DNA from: Streptomyces sp. ASQP_92
GTDB lineage: Bacteria > Actinomycetota > Actinomycetes > Streptomycetales > Streptomycetaceae
Direction of reading: 5' to 3'
NCBI RefSeq assembly: GCF_025399895.1
Contig: NZ_JAODUA010000026.1
Span: 1 to 64,000, forward strand
DNA length: 64,000 bases
The notes under the pieces are model-generated. The model made no database searches. It saw only the letters and a list, made by a program, of their open reading frames with translations, and was not told the origin of the DNA. A program made the translations under genes and the position numbers. How positions within the stretch are numbered: the stretch's first letter is position 1; each line of letters starts with the position of its first letter. Positions 51,290 to 62,005 of this stretch are shown here, piece by piece.

Positions 51290-52693
51290 TCAGTCCGAGG
51301 GCTCGGCTCCGTGCCACACCGTCGTCGCGTTGCAGAACTCCTCGATGCCGTGGCCGGAGAGTTCGCGGCCGTAGCCGGAGCGCTTGACGCCGCCGAAGGG
51401 GAGGGCCGGGTGGGAGGCGGTCATGCCGTTGAAGAACACCCCGCCCGCCTGGAGGTCGCGTACACAGCGCTCGACTTCGGTGTCGTCACGGGTCCAGACG
51501 TTGGAACTCAGCCCGAACGGCGTGTCGTTGGCGACCGCCAGGGCCTCGTCGAGGTCGCGCACCCGGTAGAGCGTGGCGACCGGGCCGAACGTCTCCTCGT
51601 GGTGGATGCGCATGTCGGCGGTGACACCCGCCAGCACGGTCGGCAGATAGAACCAGCCCCGGTCCATGCCCTCGGGCCGGCTTCCACCGCACAGGGCGGT
51701 CGCGCCCTTGCGTACGGCGTCCTCGACGAGCTCCTCCAAGTCGGCCCGGCCGCGCTCGCTGGCCAGCGGGCCGATGGCCGTGCGCTCGTCCAGGGGGTCG
51801 CCGACCTTCAACTCCCGCATTCCCGCGGTGAATTGCTCGGCGAAGGCGTCGTAGACGTCCGCGTGGACGATGAAGCGCTTGGCGGCGATGCAGGACTGGC
51901 CGTTGTTCTGGGTGCGGGCGGTCACCGCGGTCACCGCGGCCCGCTCCACATCGGCGGAGGCGAGGACGAGATAGGGGTCGCTGCCGCCCAGTTCGAGCAC
52001 GGTCTTCTTGATCTCGTCGCCGCAGATCGCCGCGACCGAGCGGCCCGCGGGTTCGCTGCCGGTCAGCGTGGCCGCCGCCACCCGCCGGTCGCGCAGCACC
52101 TTCTCGACGCCGTCGGAACCGATCAGCAGGGTCTGGAAGCAGCCGTCGGGGAACCCGGCCCGGCGGAACAGGTCCTCCAGGTACAGCGCGGTCTGCGGCA
52201 CGTTCGAGGCGTGCTTGAGCAGGGCGACGTTGCCCGCCATCAGCGCCGGCGCCGCGAACCGGACGACCTGCCAGAGCGGGAAGTTCCACGGCATCACGGC
52301 CAGGACCACGCCCAGCGGCCGGTAGTGGACCCGGGCCCGCTCGGCCCCCGAGTCGCGCACGTCGTCCGCCGAGGGCTCCTCGTCGGCGAGCAGCCCGGCC
52401 GCGTGCTCGGCGTACCAGCGCAGCGCCTTCGCACACTTCGCCGCCTCGGCCCGGGCCGCCACGACCGGCTTGCCCATCTCCACTGTCATGGTGCGCGCGA
52501 TGTCGTCCCGGTCGGCGTCGAGCAGGTCGGCCGCGCGCAGTACGAGCCGGGCGCGCTCCTCGAAGCTGGTCGTGCGGTGGGCGCCGAAGGCGGTCTCGGC
52601 CGCGGCCAGGCGCCGCTCGACCTCCTCGGGCCCCATGACACCGAAGCTCTTGAGCGTCTCACCGGTAGCCGGATTCACCGTGGCGATGGCCAT
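51290..52693 (-). CDS. NAD(P)-dependent aldehyde dehydrogenase
   Basis: A 467-residue aldehyde dehydrogenase. Catalytic Cys is in [11 protein letters not shown] and the general base Glu in [22 protein letters not shown] and ETFGPVA are further signatures. The type (succinate-semialdehyde-dehydrogenase-like) also oxidises lactaldehyde in some bacteria, which would suit an aldolase branch of fucose catabolism, but no shared operator was found. ATG 52693 is chosen because the upstream GTG 52705 overlaps the AGGAGG ribosome binding site. Confidence 0.87.
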   Translation of the reverse strand: MAIATVNPATGETLKSFGVMGPEEVERRLAAAETAFGAHRTTSFEERARLVLRAADLLDADRDDIARTMTVEMGKPVVAARAEAAKCAKALRWYAEHAAGLLADEEPSADDVRDSGAERARVHYRPLGVVLAVMPWNFPLWQVVRFAAPALMAGNVALLKHASNVPQTALYLEDLFRRAGFPDGCFQTLLIGSDGVEKVLRDRRVAAATLTGSEPAGRSVAAICGDEIKKTVLELGGSDPYLVLASADVERAAVTAVTARTQNNGQSCIAAKRFIVHADVYDAFAEQFTAGMRELKVGDPLDERTAIGPLASERGRADLEELVEDAVRKGATALCGGSRPEGMDRGWFYLPTVLAGVTADMRIHHEETFGPVATLYRVRDLDEALAVANDTPFGLSSNVWTRDDTEVERCVRDLQAGGVFFNGMTASHPALPFGGVKRSGYGRELSGHGIEEFCNATTVWHGAEPSD

Positions 52694-52782
52694 GACGTAC
52701 GACACCTCCTGAAGGCACTGGTCCCTCGACCTTCCCGCGCGTCAGGAGGCGCCGCAACGCGAACGGCGGCCGGTCCCCGGGG

Positions 52783-53793
52783 CTACTCCTCGGGGGACTC
52801 CTCGCCCGGGTCGTCCGTCTTGGGGGGCTTGGGCGGGCGGGTGCGCCCGCTGGAGGTGTCCCGCAGATAGGACCCGTCGGCCTCGGTGGCGGGGCCGCCC
52901 GCGGTGGCCTGCCCCGGACCCGGGCCGCCGTCGCGCCGGCGCAGATACCGCTCGAATTCACGGGCGATGGCCTCGCCGGACGCCTCGGGCAGATCCGCGG
53001 TGTCCCGCGCCTCCTCCAGCGTCTGGACGTACTCGGCCACCTCGCTGTCCTCGGCGGCCAGTTGGTCGACGCCGAGCTGCCAGGCGCGGGCGTCCTCGGC
53101 CAGTTCACCGAGCGGAATCCTGAGGTCGATCAGGTCCTCCAGGCGGTTGAGCAGGGCGAGCGTGGCCTTCGGGTTGGGCGGCTGGGACACGTAGTGCGGC
53201 ACCGCGGCCCACAGGCTGACCGCCGGGACGCCCGCGTGGGTGCACGCCTCCTGGAGGATGCCGACGATGCCCGTGGGGCCCTCGTACCGGGTCTCCTCCA
53301 GATCCATGGTGCGCGCCAGGTCCGGGTCGGAGGTCACGCCGCTGACCGGCACCGGCCGGGTGTGCGGGGTGTCGCCGAGCAGCGCGCCCAGGACCACCAC
53401 CATCTCCACGCCCAGTTCATGGGCGAAGCCCAGGATCTCGTTGCAGAACGAGCGCCAGCGCATCGACGGCTCGATGCCGCGCACCAGCACCAGGTCGCGC
53501 GGCTTGTCGCCGCCGACCCGCACCACGGAGAGCCGGGTGGTGGGCCATGTCACCTTGCGGACTCCGCCGTCCAGCCACACCGTGGGCCGGTTGACCTGGA
53601 AGTCGTAGTAGTCCTCCGCGTCCAGCGCGGCGAAGACCTCGCCCTTCCATACCCCGTCCAGGTGCGCGACCGCGGAGGAGGCGGCATCGCCCGCGTCGTT
53701 CCAGCCCTCGAACGCAGCGATCATGACCGGGTCGACCAGCTCGGGAACGCCCTCCAGCTCGATCACCCAGTGCCTCCCTACGAAGTTCCCCAT
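52783..53793 (-). CDS. PAC2-family protein
   Basis: A 336-residue member of the PAC2 (proteasome assembly chaperone 2-like) family: [32 protein letters not shown] and [20 protein letters not shown] are the family blocks. The C-terminal 50 residues are Pro/Gly/Asp-rich and probably disordered. In actinobacteria it is a core gene near mshC; a link to the proteasome is suggested only by the fold. Confidence 0.88.
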   Translation of the reverse strand: MGNFVGRHWVIELEGVPELVDPVMIAAFEGWNDAGDAASSAVAHLDGVWKGEVFAALDAEDYYDFQVNRPTVWLDGGVRKVTWPTTRLSVVRVGGDKPRDLVLVRGIEPSMRWRSFCNEILGFAHELGVEMVVVLGALLGDTPHTRPVPVSGVTSDPDLARTMDLEETRYEGPTGIVGILQEACTHAGVPAVSLWAAVPHYVSQPPNPKATLALLNRLEDLIDLRIPLGELAEDARAWQLGVDQLAAEDSEVAEYVQTLEEARDTADLPEASGEAIAREFERYLRRRDGGPGPGQATAGGPATEADGSYLRDTSSGRTRPPKPPKTDDPGEESPEE

Positions 53794-54149
53794 GCGTACG
53801 CCCCAACCTTACGGCTTCAGACCTACCCTGCCGCAGCCCCGTGCACAGCCCTCCCCGGTCCGAAGGGGCCGGGGAAGGGGGAGGCGGCGTACGGGACGGA
53901 GGCGGCACCAGCCCCGCATTCATCCGAGCTGTGGCTCGAAAATCTCGGCACGACCCTGGACGGTGGCGCCGGGACGGGGATATACATCGGATGACCGCTG
54001 GAGATCCGATTCCATACGGGTGCTTCCGCGGACGGTTTCGCGGACGTTCGTTCAGCGGTTCATCCGGGCGTCGGTCCACGTGCGGATCCAACGCGCGGAT
54101 CCAGGTGCGGATCCATCTCCAGTTCCATGCGTTCATCCAGGGGGCGTGC
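53794..54149. promoter_or_regulatory. Promoter/operator region of the L-fuconate operon
   Basis: No gene is seen. At 53982-53993 ATACATCGGATG matches the regulator promoter at 62692-62703 base for base; TCATCCGA at 53920-53927 is inverted relative to TCGGATGA at 53987-53994. TATACAT (53981-53987) could be a -10 box. GCGGATCCA is directly repeated at 54082, 54095 and 54107, and GCGGACG twice near 54028-54048, in the presumed leader. AGGGGG precedes ATG 54150. Confidence 0.6.
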
Positions 54150-55469
54150 ATGAGGCCGAGCGTCACGGCGTTCGAGGTACACGACATCCGCTTTCCCACC
54201 TCGGAACGGCTCGACGGTTCGGACGCCATGAACCCCGACCCCGACTACTCGGCCGCCTATGTCGTGCTGCGCGCCGAGGACGGGCGCGAGGGCCACGGCT
54301 TCGTGTTCACCATCGGCCGCGGCAACGAGGTGACCGCCGCCGCCATCGAGGCGCTGCGGCCCTACGTCGTGGGCCGCCCCGCACCGGTCGGCGCGGCCGA
54401 CCTCGCGGCCCTGCACCGCGATCTCACCCACGACTCCCAACTCCGTTGGCTGGGGCCGGAGAAGGGGGTGATCCACATGGCGGCGGGCGCCGTCGTCAAC
54501 GCCGCCTGGGACCTGGCGGCCACCACCGCGGGGTTGCCGGTGTGGGAGTTCCTCGCCGCCATGACACCCGAGGAACTGGTCTCGCTCGTCGACTTCCGCT
54601 ATCTGACGGACGTACTGACCCGGCAGGAGGCCCTCGCCATCCTGCGCGCTGCCGAGCCCGGGCGCGCGGAGCGGGCCCGGCTGCTGCGCGCCGAGGGCTA
54701 CCCCGCGTACACCACCTCGCCCGGCTGGCTCGGGTACGACGACGACAAGCTGGTCCGCCTCGCCAAGGAGGCCGTCGCGGACGGCTTCGTCCAGATCAAG
54801 CTGAAGGTGGGCGCCGACCTCGACGACGACGTCCGCAGACTGGGCCTCGCCCGCGCCGCCGTCGGCCCCGGCATCCGCATCGCCGTCGACGCCAACCAGC
54901 GCTGGGACGTCCCGGACGCGATCCGCTGGATGGCGGCGCTCGCCCCGTACCAGCCGCACTGGATCGAGGAGCCGACCAGCCCCGACGACATCCTCGGCCA
55001 CGCCGCCGTGCGGGCCGGTCAGCCCGTCAAGGTCGCCACCGGCGAACACGCCGCCAACCGCGTGGTGTTCAAGCAGCTCCTCCAGGCGGGCGCGGTCGAC
55101 TTCGTCCAGATCGACGCGGCCCGGGTGGCCGGGGTCAACGAGAACCTGGCGATCCTGCTGCTCGCCGCGAAGTACGGCGTGCCGGTCTGCCCGCACGCCG
55201 GCGGGGTCGGCCTGTGCGAACTCGTCCAGCATCTGGCCATGTTCGACTTCGTGGCGGTCTCGGCCAGCCGCGAGGACCGGGTCATCGAGTACGTCGACCA
55301 TCTGCACGAACACTTCGTGACCCCCGCCGTCGTCGAGGCCGGGCGCTACCGCGCCCCCACCGCCCCGGGCTTCTCCGCCCGGATGCACCCCGCCAGCATC
55401 GCCACCCACCGCTACCCGGACGGGCCCCTGTGGCGGGCCCGCCGACCGGCCCAGGAGGTCATCTCATGA
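54150..55469 (+). CDS. fucD: L-fuconate dehydratase (enolase superfamily)
   Basis: A 439-residue enolase-superfamily acid-sugar dehydratase that converts L-fuconate to 2-keto-3-deoxy-L-fuconate. The opening [24 protein letters not shown] is characteristic of L-fuconate dehydratases. Active-site residues: Lys217 and Lys219 in QIKLKVG, metal ligands Asp247 (VDANQRW), Glu273 (IEEPTSP) and Glu299 (ATGEHAANR), and base His349 (CPHAGGV). Its stop overlaps the SDR start (ATGA). First gene of a five-gene operon with an ABC transporter. Confidence 0.9.
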   Translation: MRPSVTAFEVHDIRFPTSERLDGSDAMNPDPDYSAAYVVLRAEDGREGHGFVFTIGRGNEVTAAAIEALRPYVVGRPAPVGAADLAALHRDLTHDSQLRWLGPEKGVIHMAAGAVVNAAWDLAATTAGLPVWEFLAAMTPEELVSLVDFRYLTDVLTRQEALAILRAAEPGRAERARLLRAEGYPAYTTSPGWLGYDDDKLVRLAKEAVADGFVQIKLKVGADLDDDVRRLGLARAAVGPGIRIAVDANQRWDVPDAIRWMAALAPYQPHWIEEPTSPDDILGHAAVRAGQPVKVATGEHAANRVVFKQLLQAGAVDFVQIDAARVAGVNENLAILLLAAKYGVPVCPHAGGVGLCELVQHLAMFDFVAVSASREDRVIEYVDHLHEHFVTPAVVEAGRYRAPTAPGFSARMHPASIATHRYPDGPLWRARRPAQEVIS

Positions 55470-56242
55470 GCTCTGCCCAGGACTTCGGCGGCATGGCGGC
55501 GCTCGTCACCGGCGGCGCCTCGGGCATCGGCGCCGCCGTCGCCGAGCTCCTCATGGCGCGCGGCGCACGCGTCGCCGTCCTCGACCGGGACGTCGAGGGC
55601 GCCCCGGACGGCGCCCTCGCCCTGGAGGCCGACGTCACCGACGACGCGGGCGTAGGGGACGCGGTCGCACGGGCCGTCGCCGCGTTCGGCGCCCTGCACA
55701 CCGTGGTCTCCAACGCGGGCATCGGCGCCGTCGGCACCGTCGAGGACAACGACGACGCCGAATGGCACCGGGTCCTGGACGTCAACGTCCTCGGCATGGT
55801 CAGGGTCGCCCGGCACACGCTGCCCCATCTACGACGCGCGGCCGGGGAGCGGCCCGGCCGCGCGTCCCTGACCCAGACCTGTTCCATCGCCGCCACCGCC
55901 GGGCTTCCCCAGCGCGCCCTGTACAGCGCCGCCAAGGGCGCCGTCCTCTCCCTCACCCTCGCGATGGCCGCCGACCACGTACGCGAGGGAGTACGGGTGA
56001 ACTGCGTCAACCCCGGCACGGCGGACACGCCCTGGGTCGCCCGGCTGCTCGACGGGGCCGACGACCCCGAGGCCGAGCGCGCCGCGCTGCGGGCCCGCCA
56101 GCCCATGGGCCGCCTGGTCTCGGCGGCCGAGGTCGCCGCCGCCATCGCCTATCTCGCGAGCCCCGCCGCGGCCGCCGTCACCGGCACGGCCCTCGCGGTC
56201 GACGGCGGCATGCAGGGCCTGCGCCTGCGCCCCAGTACCTGA
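55466..56242 (+). CDS. SDR dehydrogenase, probable 2-keto-3-deoxy-L-fuconate dehydrogenase
   Basis: A 258-residue SDR with VTGGASGIG cofactor loop, NAG motif (SNAGIG), catalytic Tyr/Lys in LYSAAKGAV and Ser in TCSIAATAG. The C-terminal [15 protein letters not shown] matches KDF dehydrogenases. It is coupled to the fuconate dehydratase by ATGA, which supports the next step of the non-phosphorylating L-fucose route (oxidation to 2,4-diketo-3-deoxy-L-fuconate). The final diketo-acid hydrolase is not in the window. Confidence 0.85.
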   Translation: MSSAQDFGGMAALVTGGASGIGAAVAELLMARGARVAVLDRDVEGAPDGALALEADVTDDAGVGDAVARAVAAFGALHTVVSNAGIGAVGTVEDNDDAEWHRVLDVNVLGMVRVARHTLPHLRRAAGERPGRASLTQTCSIAATAGLPQRALYSAAKGAVLSLTLAMAADHVREGVRVNCVNPGTADTPWVARLLDGADDPEAERAALRARQPMGRLVSAAEVAAAIAYLASPAAAAVTGTALAVDGGMQGLRLRPST

Positions 56243-56275
56243 GAGCTCCGCCGTGAATCCACCAAGGACGGAACC

Positions 56276-57310
56276 ATGAGAGTGCGTACGACAACCGCCG
56301 CCGCCTGCGCCGCACTTGTCGCGCTGGGCCTGCTCACCGGCTGCAACCGCGAATCCGGCGGCGGTACGGGCAGCCAGAAGGTCGGCATCGATCTGCCGCG
56401 CAGCGACAGCGACTTCTGGAACTCCTACCAGCGCTACATCGAACAGGGCGTCAAGGCCGGCGAGGTCTCCGCGCTGCCGCCCACCGACTCCCAGAACGAC
56501 GTCGGCAAGCTGGTCTCCGACGTCACCGCCCTGACCGACCTGGGCGCCAAGGCGATCGTGATGGCCCCGCAGGACACCGGCGCGATCGCCTCGACCCTGG
56601 AGAACCTCAAGCGGCGCAAGATCCCGGTCATCAGCGTCGACACCCGCCCCGACAAGGGCGACGTCTACATGGTGGTGCGCGCCGACAACAAGGCGTACGG
56701 CGAGAAGGCCTGCAAGTACCTGGGCGAGCAGCTCAAGGGAAAGGGCGAAGTGGCCGAATTCCAGGGCGACCTGAGCTCCATCAACGGCCGCGACCGCTCC
56801 GAGGCCTTCAAGGCCTGCATGGACAAGGACTTCCCCGGCATCAAGGTCTACGAGCTCGCCACCGACTGGAAGGGCGACATCGCCTCCGCCAAGCTCCAGT
56901 CCACCCTCGCCGGCCACCCCGGACTCAACGGCATCTACATGCAGGCCGGTGGCGTCTTCCTCCAGCCGACCCTGGCCCTGCTCCAGCAGAAGGGTCGGCT
57001 GTTGCCGCCGGGCAGCGCCGGGCACATCACGATCGTCTCCAACGACGGCATCCCCGAGGAGTTCGACGCGATCAAGGCCGGGAAGATCGACGCGACCATC
57101 TCCCAGCCCGCCGACCTCTACGCCAAGTACGCCCTCTTCTACGCCAAGGCCGCGCTGGACGGCAAGACGTTCAAGGAGGGCCCCACCGACCACGGCTCCA
57201 CCATCGTCAAGATCCCGAACGGATACGAGGACCAGCTGCCCGCCCCGCTGGTCACCAAGGCCAACGTCGACGACGCCTCGCTGTGGGCCAACCAGCTGAA
57301 GAAGAGCTGA
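56276..57310 (+). CDS. Sugar ABC transporter substrate-binding lipoprotein
   Basis: A 344-residue periplasmic-binding-protein type lipoprotein: signal peptide with lipobox LLTGC (Cys at 23), then a type-1 sugar-binding fold (VGIDLPRSDSDFWNSYQRYI, VMAPQDTGAIASTLENLKRR, ISVDTRP). Ribose/fucose-class by similarity of layout. In context it should bind L-fucose or an L-fucose-containing sugar. Followed 2 bp later by the ATPase gene. Confidence 0.89.
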   Translation: MRVRTTTAAACAALVALGLLTGCNRESGGGTGSQKVGIDLPRSDSDFWNSYQRYIEQGVKAGEVSALPPTDSQNDVGKLVSDVTALTDLGAKAIVMAPQDTGAIASTLENLKRRKIPVISVDTRPDKGDVYMVVRADNKAYGEKACKYLGEQLKGKGEVAEFQGDLSSINGRDRSEAFKACMDKDFPGIKVYELATDWKGDIASAKLQSTLAGHPGLNGIYMQAGGVFLQPTLALLQQKGRLLPPGSAGHITIVSNDGIPEEFDAIKAGKIDATISQPADLYAKYALFYAKAALDGKTFKEGPTDHGSTIVKIPNGYEDQLPAPLVTKANVDDASLWANQLKKS

Positions 57311-57312
57311 CC

Positions 57313-58917
57313 ATGGCACCCGATCCCCACGCACCGGCACCCCACGCGCCGGACGGCGAACCCGCGGCCGCGCTGCACGCCCAGGGCATCGTCAAACGCT
57401 TCGGCCCCACCCGCGCCCTGGACGGGGTGGGCCTGACGGTCCTGCCCGGGCAGTCGCACGCGCTCGTCGGCCGCAACGGCGCCGGGAAGTCCACCCTGGT
57501 CGGCGTCGTCACCGGACTGCACCGGCCGGACGCGGGCACCGTCACCTTCGGCGGCGCGCCCGCGCCCGCCTTCGGCGACCGGGCCGGCTGGCAGTCCAAG
57601 GTCGCCTGCGTCTACCAGAAGTCCATGGTCGTCCCGGACCTGACCGTCGCCGAGAACCTCTTCCTCAACCGCTTCGAGGGGGAGCGCATCCGCTGGAGCC
57701 GGCTGCGCCGCCGCGCCGCGGACCTCCTCGCCGAGTACGGGGTGAAGGTCGACCCGGACGCCCGGGCACGTGAACTGCCGGTGGAACAGCGCCAGTTCGT
57801 AGAGATCGCCCGGGCCCTGTCGTTCGGCGCCCGGCTCATCGTCCTGGACGAACCGACCGCCCAGCTCGACGCCCGGGGCATCCAGCGCCTGTTCACCAAG
57901 CTCCGCGAACTCCAGTCCCAGGGCGTGGCGTTCCTGTTCATCTCGCACCACCTCCAGGAGGTGTACGACCTGTGCACCGCGGTCACCGTCTACCGCGACG
58001 CCCGCCAGATCCTGACGGCCTCCGTCACCGACCTCCCCAAGGACGAGCTGGTCGCCGCGATGACGGGGGAGCGGCCCGGCGCGAGCACCTCCTCCTGGCG
58101 GGCCACCACCCGGGCCGCGACGGCGGCGGAACCGGTCCTGGTGACCGAAGGGCTGGCCCTGGCAGGGGAGTTCGAGACGCTCGACCTCGCGGTGCGCCCC
58201 GGTGAGGTGCTCGGCGTGGCCGGCGCCGCGGCCAGCGGGAACACCGCGCTCGGCGAGACCCTCGTCGGGATGCGTCGGGCCACCGCCGGCCGGGTCACCG
58301 TGCACGGCCGGGCGGTGAGACCGGGCAGCGTGCCGCACGCCCTGGACGCGGGCATCGGCTACATCCCCGAGGACCGGCACCGCCAGGGCCTGGTCCCCGA
58401 GCGCTCGGTCGCCGAGAACGCCACGCTCACCGTCACCGATCAGCTCGGGCCGTGGGGGACCGTACTGCCCTCGAAGACAAGGGAGTTCGCCCGCTCGATG
58501 ATCACCTCGCTCGACATCAGGACCCAGGGCCCCGAGCAACCCGTCTCGGGTCTGTCGGGCGGCAATCAGCAGAAGGTCGTGGTCGCCCGCGCCCTGGCCC
58601 GCAAGCCGGCCGTGCTGGTCGCGGTACGGCCCACGGCGGGCGTGGACGTGAAGTCCAAGGACGCGCTCCTCGGCGTGGTGCGCCAGGTCGCCGACCGGGG
58701 CAGCGCGGCAGTGATCATCTCGGACGAGCTCGACGACCTGAGGGTGTGCGACCGGGTGCTGGCCCTGTTCCACGGGCGGGTCGTGGCCCAGTACGACAGC
58801 GGATGGAGCGACGGCGAGCTCGTCGCGGCGATGGAAGGCATGCGGGGCATGGAGGGCACGGCGGGTGTGGACGGCATGAACGAGGCGGACGCCATGGACG
58901 GCAAGGGGGAGCGGTGA
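57313..58917 (+). CDS. Sugar ABC transporter ATPase (tandem RbsA/MglA type)
   Basis: A 534-residue protein with two ATPase domains. The first is canonical (Walker A GRNGAGKST, Walker B LIVLDEPTAQLD). The second has the usual degenerate Walker A (GAAASGNTALGE), a signature VSGLSGGNQQK, and a Walker B in which the expected LDEPT is VAVRPT, so hydrolysis is probably limited to the first domain. The last 35 residues are Met/Gly/Asp-rich. Its stop overlaps the permease start (TGATG). Confidence 0.9.
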   Translation: MAPDPHAPAPHAPDGEPAAALHAQGIVKRFGPTRALDGVGLTVLPGQSHALVGRNGAGKSTLVGVVTGLHRPDAGTVTFGGAPAPAFGDRAGWQSKVACVYQKSMVVPDLTVAENLFLNRFEGERIRWSRLRRRAADLLAEYGVKVDPDARARELPVEQRQFVEIARALSFGARLIVLDEPTAQLDARGIQRLFTKLRELQSQGVAFLFISHHLQEVYDLCTAVTVYRDARQILTASVTDLPKDELVAAMTGERPGASTSSWRATTRAATAAEPVLVTEGLALAGEFETLDLAVRPGEVLGVAGAAASGNTALGETLVGMRRATAGRVTVHGRAVRPGSVPHALDAGIGYIPEDRHRQGLVPERSVAENATLTVTDQLGPWGTVLPSKTREFARSMITSLDIRTQGPEQPVSGLSGGNQQKVVVARALARKPAVLVAVRPTAGVDVKSKDALLGVVRQVADRGSAAVIISDELDDLRVCDRVLALFHGRVVAQYDSGWSDGELVAAMEGMRGMEGTAGVDGMNEADAMDGKGER

Positions 58918-59948
58918 TGACCGACACGGTGACCGAGGCACCGGCCGGAGTGCGGGACACGAACCCGCTCGGACGCTTCTCCCACATCCGCTGGAGCGAC
59001 TTCTCCCTGGTCCCCGTGATCCTCGTCCTGATGGTGATCGGCTTCGTCGTCTCGCCGGTGTTCCTCACCTCGGGCAATCTGATCAGCGTCGTCCAGCAGT
59101 CCTCGGAGCTGAGCCTGCTCGTCCTGGGGCAGGCCCTGATCCTGATCTGCGGCCGCATGGACCTGTCCCTGGAGTCGACGATCGGCATCGCGCCAGTCAT
59201 CGCGATGTGGCTGGTGCTTCCGTCCTCGACGGCGGCCGGGCGCTTCACCGGGGTCGGTCTGCTGCCCGGCTGGACGGCGATCCCGGTGTGCCTCCTGGTC
59301 GGCCTGGCGATCGGCGCGTTCAACGGCTTCCTCATGCTGAGGCTGAACGTGAACGGGTTCATCGCCACGCTCGGGATGCTCACGATGCTGCGCGGACTGC
59401 ACATCGGCATCACCGGCGGCCGCTCCATCATCGACATGCCGCCGTCCTTCCGCTACCTCGGGATGACGGACTGGTTCGGCGTGCCCGCCGCGGTCTGGAT
59501 CTGCCTCGCGCTCTTCGCGATCGGCGGGGCGGCGCTGGCGTGGCTGCGGCACGGGCGGTCGCTGTACGCGATCGGAGGCAACCCGGAGGCGGCCCGCGCG
59601 GCGGGCATCCGGGTCGACCGGGTCACCTGGATCGTGCTGGGCGTCGGCGGCCTGCTGGCCGCGTTCGCGGGGATCCTCTACACCGGGCACTACGGCTCGG
59701 TGGCGGCCAACCAGGGCAACGGCTGGATCTTCCAGGTGTTCGCGGCCGCGGTGATCGGCGGTATCTCCCTCAAGGGAGGCCGGGGCACCCTCTTCGGCGC
59801 TCTGACGGGCGTCCTCACCCTCCAACTGGTGGTCAATGTCATGACCTTGGGCGGCGTCCCCGCGCTCTGGAACCAGTTCCTCAACGGAGCGATCATCATC
59901 GTGGCCCTGGTGATCAGCCGCTTCGCGAGCGGCGAGAAGCAGGATTAG
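58917..59948 (+). CDS. Sugar ABC transporter permease (RbsC type)
   Basis: A 343-residue membrane protein with about nine helices. GQALILICGRMDLSLESTIG, LNVNGFIATLGMLTMLRG and AAAVIGGISLKGGRGTLFGALTG are the RbsC-family motifs. It forms the channel of the presumed L-fucose importer with the ATPase and lipoprotein encoded just upstream. Confidence 0.9.
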   Translation: MTDTVTEAPAGVRDTNPLGRFSHIRWSDFSLVPVILVLMVIGFVVSPVFLTSGNLISVVQQSSELSLLVLGQALILICGRMDLSLESTIGIAPVIAMWLVLPSSTAAGRFTGVGLLPGWTAIPVCLLVGLAIGAFNGFLMLRLNVNGFIATLGMLTMLRGLHIGITGGRSIIDMPPSFRYLGMTDWFGVPAAVWICLALFAIGGAALAWLRHGRSLYAIGGNPEAARAAGIRVDRVTWIVLGVGGLLAAFAGILYTGHYGSVAANQGNGWIFQVFAAAVIGGISLKGGRGTLFGALTGVLTLQLVVNVMTLGGVPALWNQFLNGAIIIVALVISRFASGEKQD

Positions 59949-60075
59949 AGCCGCTGAGCGGCGGTGTGCGGGGCGGTGGGCGGCCGACGGCCGGAACGCG
60001 CCACGGAGTTGGGTACCCTCTCGGTTGACTTCGGGGCGCCGGCGGGCCGAACCGCCGTGACAGGGGATGGATTTC

Positions 60076-61956
60076 ATGAGTGCACCTTCCAGCGACCTTT
60101 TCCAGCCGCTCAGGCCCGACGACCCGGACGCGGTGGGCGGTTACCGGCTGACCGCGGTCCTCGGCGCGGGCGGCATGGGCAAGGTGTACCTCTCCTACAC
60201 GCCGGGCGGCCGGCCCATCGCCCTCAAGGTGATCCGGCCCGAGTTCAGCGAGGACCCCGAGTTCCGGCGGCGCTTCCAGCAGGAGGTGCGGGCGGCCCAG
60301 CGGGTGCAGGGCCTGTACACCGCCCCCGTCATCGACTTCGACACCGAGGGCTCCCAGCCCTGGCTGGCCACGGCCTACGTGCCGGGCCCCTCCCTCGCGC
60401 ACGCGGTGGCCGGGCACGGGCGGCTTCCGCTGCGCAGCGTGCTGCTGCTGACCGTGGGCGTCGCCGAGGCGCTGCACATCATTCACGGCGCGGGCATCGT
60501 CCACCGTGACCTGAAGCCCGCGAACGTACTGCTGGCCGGCGACGGCCCGCGCGTCATCGACTTCGGCATCGCCCGCGCCGCGGACGCCACCGCCCTGACC
60601 GGCAGCGGCGTCAGCGTGGGCACGCCCGCCTTCATGGCGCCCGAACAGGCCGCGGCCGGCACGGTCACCGCGGCCACCGACATCTTCGCGCTGGGCCAGA
60701 TCGTGGCGTACGCGGCGATCGGGGCGCCCGCCTACGGCGAGGGGTCCTCGCACGCCGTGCTGTACCGCATCGTGCACGAGGACCCCGACCTCAGCGCGCT
60801 GCCGGCGGAGCTGGAGCCCCTGGTGAAGCGGTGCCTCAGCCGCGACCCGGCGGACCGGCCCTCCCTGACCGAGGTCATCCAGCTCTGCCACGAACTCTCC
60901 CCGGTCCCGCTGCGCCAGGGCGAGGACTGGCTTCCGCAGGCGGTCGCGGGCTCCATCACCGAACGCCTCCACCTGCCGGAACCGGCGAAGACACCGCCGC
61001 CGCGGCCCGTCGTGGCGCCGACGCCCACCGAAGTCTCCGCGCAGCCCCCGACGCAGGGCGCGCATCCGAACGCGTACCTGCCGACCAGTCACGGCGTGGC
61101 CGCAGCCCCGACGCAGGGCGTCCCCGCGGCCCCGCCGCACGCCCCCATGGCTCCGAACGCGACGGGGCCCGGCTACCCGACGCCGCCGCCCGGCTACCAG
61201 ACCCATCCCGGCCACCAGCCACAGCCCGGCTATCAGACGCCGCCTCCCGGGTACGGTCCGGGCTACCCGGCGCCTCCGCAGGGGCACCACCCCGGCCACC
61301 CGGCCCCCGCGCCGAACGGGAAACGAAAGGGCCTGATCATCGCCGGGTCCATCGTGGCGGCGGTGGCCGGCCTGGTGATCATCGGCGCGCTGCTGCCGAA
61401 GGGCGGCTCCCACGACAAGGCCAAGGGCAGCTCGGCCGCGACCGGCTCCTCATCGGGCGCGCAGCGCAGCGGGAGCGCCGGCAGCGGGAGCAGCGGAAGC
61501 GGCTCCAAGGGCAGCGGGCAGCAGCGTTCCGACCCCAAGCCGGCCTCCTATCAGGGCATCAATCTGACGGCCAACTACCAGCTCATGCTGGCCGACAACC
61601 CGCCGCGCCCCGCCTCCGGCGGCAACGCCGGGGTGATGTACAACCACGGCGATCTCTACTTCTACCGGGACTCCCTCTTCGGGGACACCAAGCTCGGCAC
61701 CGACAACGGCAAGCTGGTCGTGCTGAACAACTCGGAGAAGGGCTCGCTGGCGACCTGCCGGGCCGAGACCCGCTACACCGACAAGATCGGCCTGGACCAG
61801 CTCACGGACGGGTCGGAGGTCTGTGTGCTCAGCGACGCGGGCCACATCGCGGTGATGACGTACCGCGGCACATCGGGCGCCAAGGACCCGAGCACCTACA
61901 TCACGCTCGACCTCACGGTCTGGCGCAACGCGGAGGAGCCCAAGAGGTCCTCCTGA
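60076..61956 (+). CDS. Membrane Ser/Thr protein kinase (PknB-like) with C-terminal sensor
   Basis: A 626-residue kinase: ATP loop LGAGGMGKVY, Lys51, catalytic Asp145 in HRDLKPAN, DFG Asp162, APE as APEQ. Residues about 300-415 are a Pro/Gln/Gly/Tyr-rich linker (PGYQTHPGHQPQPGYQ), a transmembrane helix spans about 419-440, and an extracytoplasmic domain of about 120 residues (LTANYQLMLADNPP to LDLTVWRN) follows a Ser/Gly spacer. ATG 60076 is favoured over 60067 because AGGGGA is properly spaced. It is 127 bp beyond the sugar permease and probably a separate unit. Confidence 0.88.
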   Translation: MSAPSSDLFQPLRPDDPDAVGGYRLTAVLGAGGMGKVYLSYTPGGRPIALKVIRPEFSEDPEFRRRFQQEVRAAQRVQGLYTAPVIDFDTEGSQPWLATAYVPGPSLAHAVAGHGRLPLRSVLLLTVGVAEALHIIHGAGIVHRDLKPANVLLAGDGPRVIDFGIARAADATALTGSGVSVGTPAFMAPEQAAAGTVTAATDIFALGQIVAYAAIGAPAYGEGSSHAVLYRIVHEDPDLSALPAELEPLVKRCLSRDPADRPSLTEVIQLCHELSPVPLRQGEDWLPQAVAGSITERLHLPEPAKTPPPRPVVAPTPTEVSAQPPTQGAHPNAYLPTSHGVAAAPTQGVPAAPPHAPMAPNATGPGYPTPPPGYQTHPGHQPQPGYQTPPPGYGPGYPAPPQGHHPGHPAPAPNGKRKGLIIAGSIVAAVAGLVIIGALLPKGGSHDKAKGSSAATGSSSGAQRSGSAGSGSSGSGSKGSGQQRSDPKPASYQGINLTANYQLMLADNPPRPASGGNAGVMYNHGDLYFYRDSLFGDTKLGTDNGKLVVLNNSEKGSLATCRAETRYTDKIGLDQLTDGSEVCVLSDAGHIAVMTYRGTSGAKDPSTYITLDLTVWRNAEEPKRSS

Positions 61957-61965
61957 GGCCCGGCG

Positions 61966-62003
61966 GGCCCGCGCCCCGGGGGAAGCCCCCTGGGCGCGGG
62001 GCC
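61966..62003. terminator. Bidirectional terminator
   Basis: GGCCCGCGCCCCGGGGG pairs with CCCCCTGGGCGCGGGGCC across a 3-base loop, with one or two bulges. It lies between convergent kinase and regulator genes. Confidence 0.78.
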
Positions 62004-62005
62004 GG

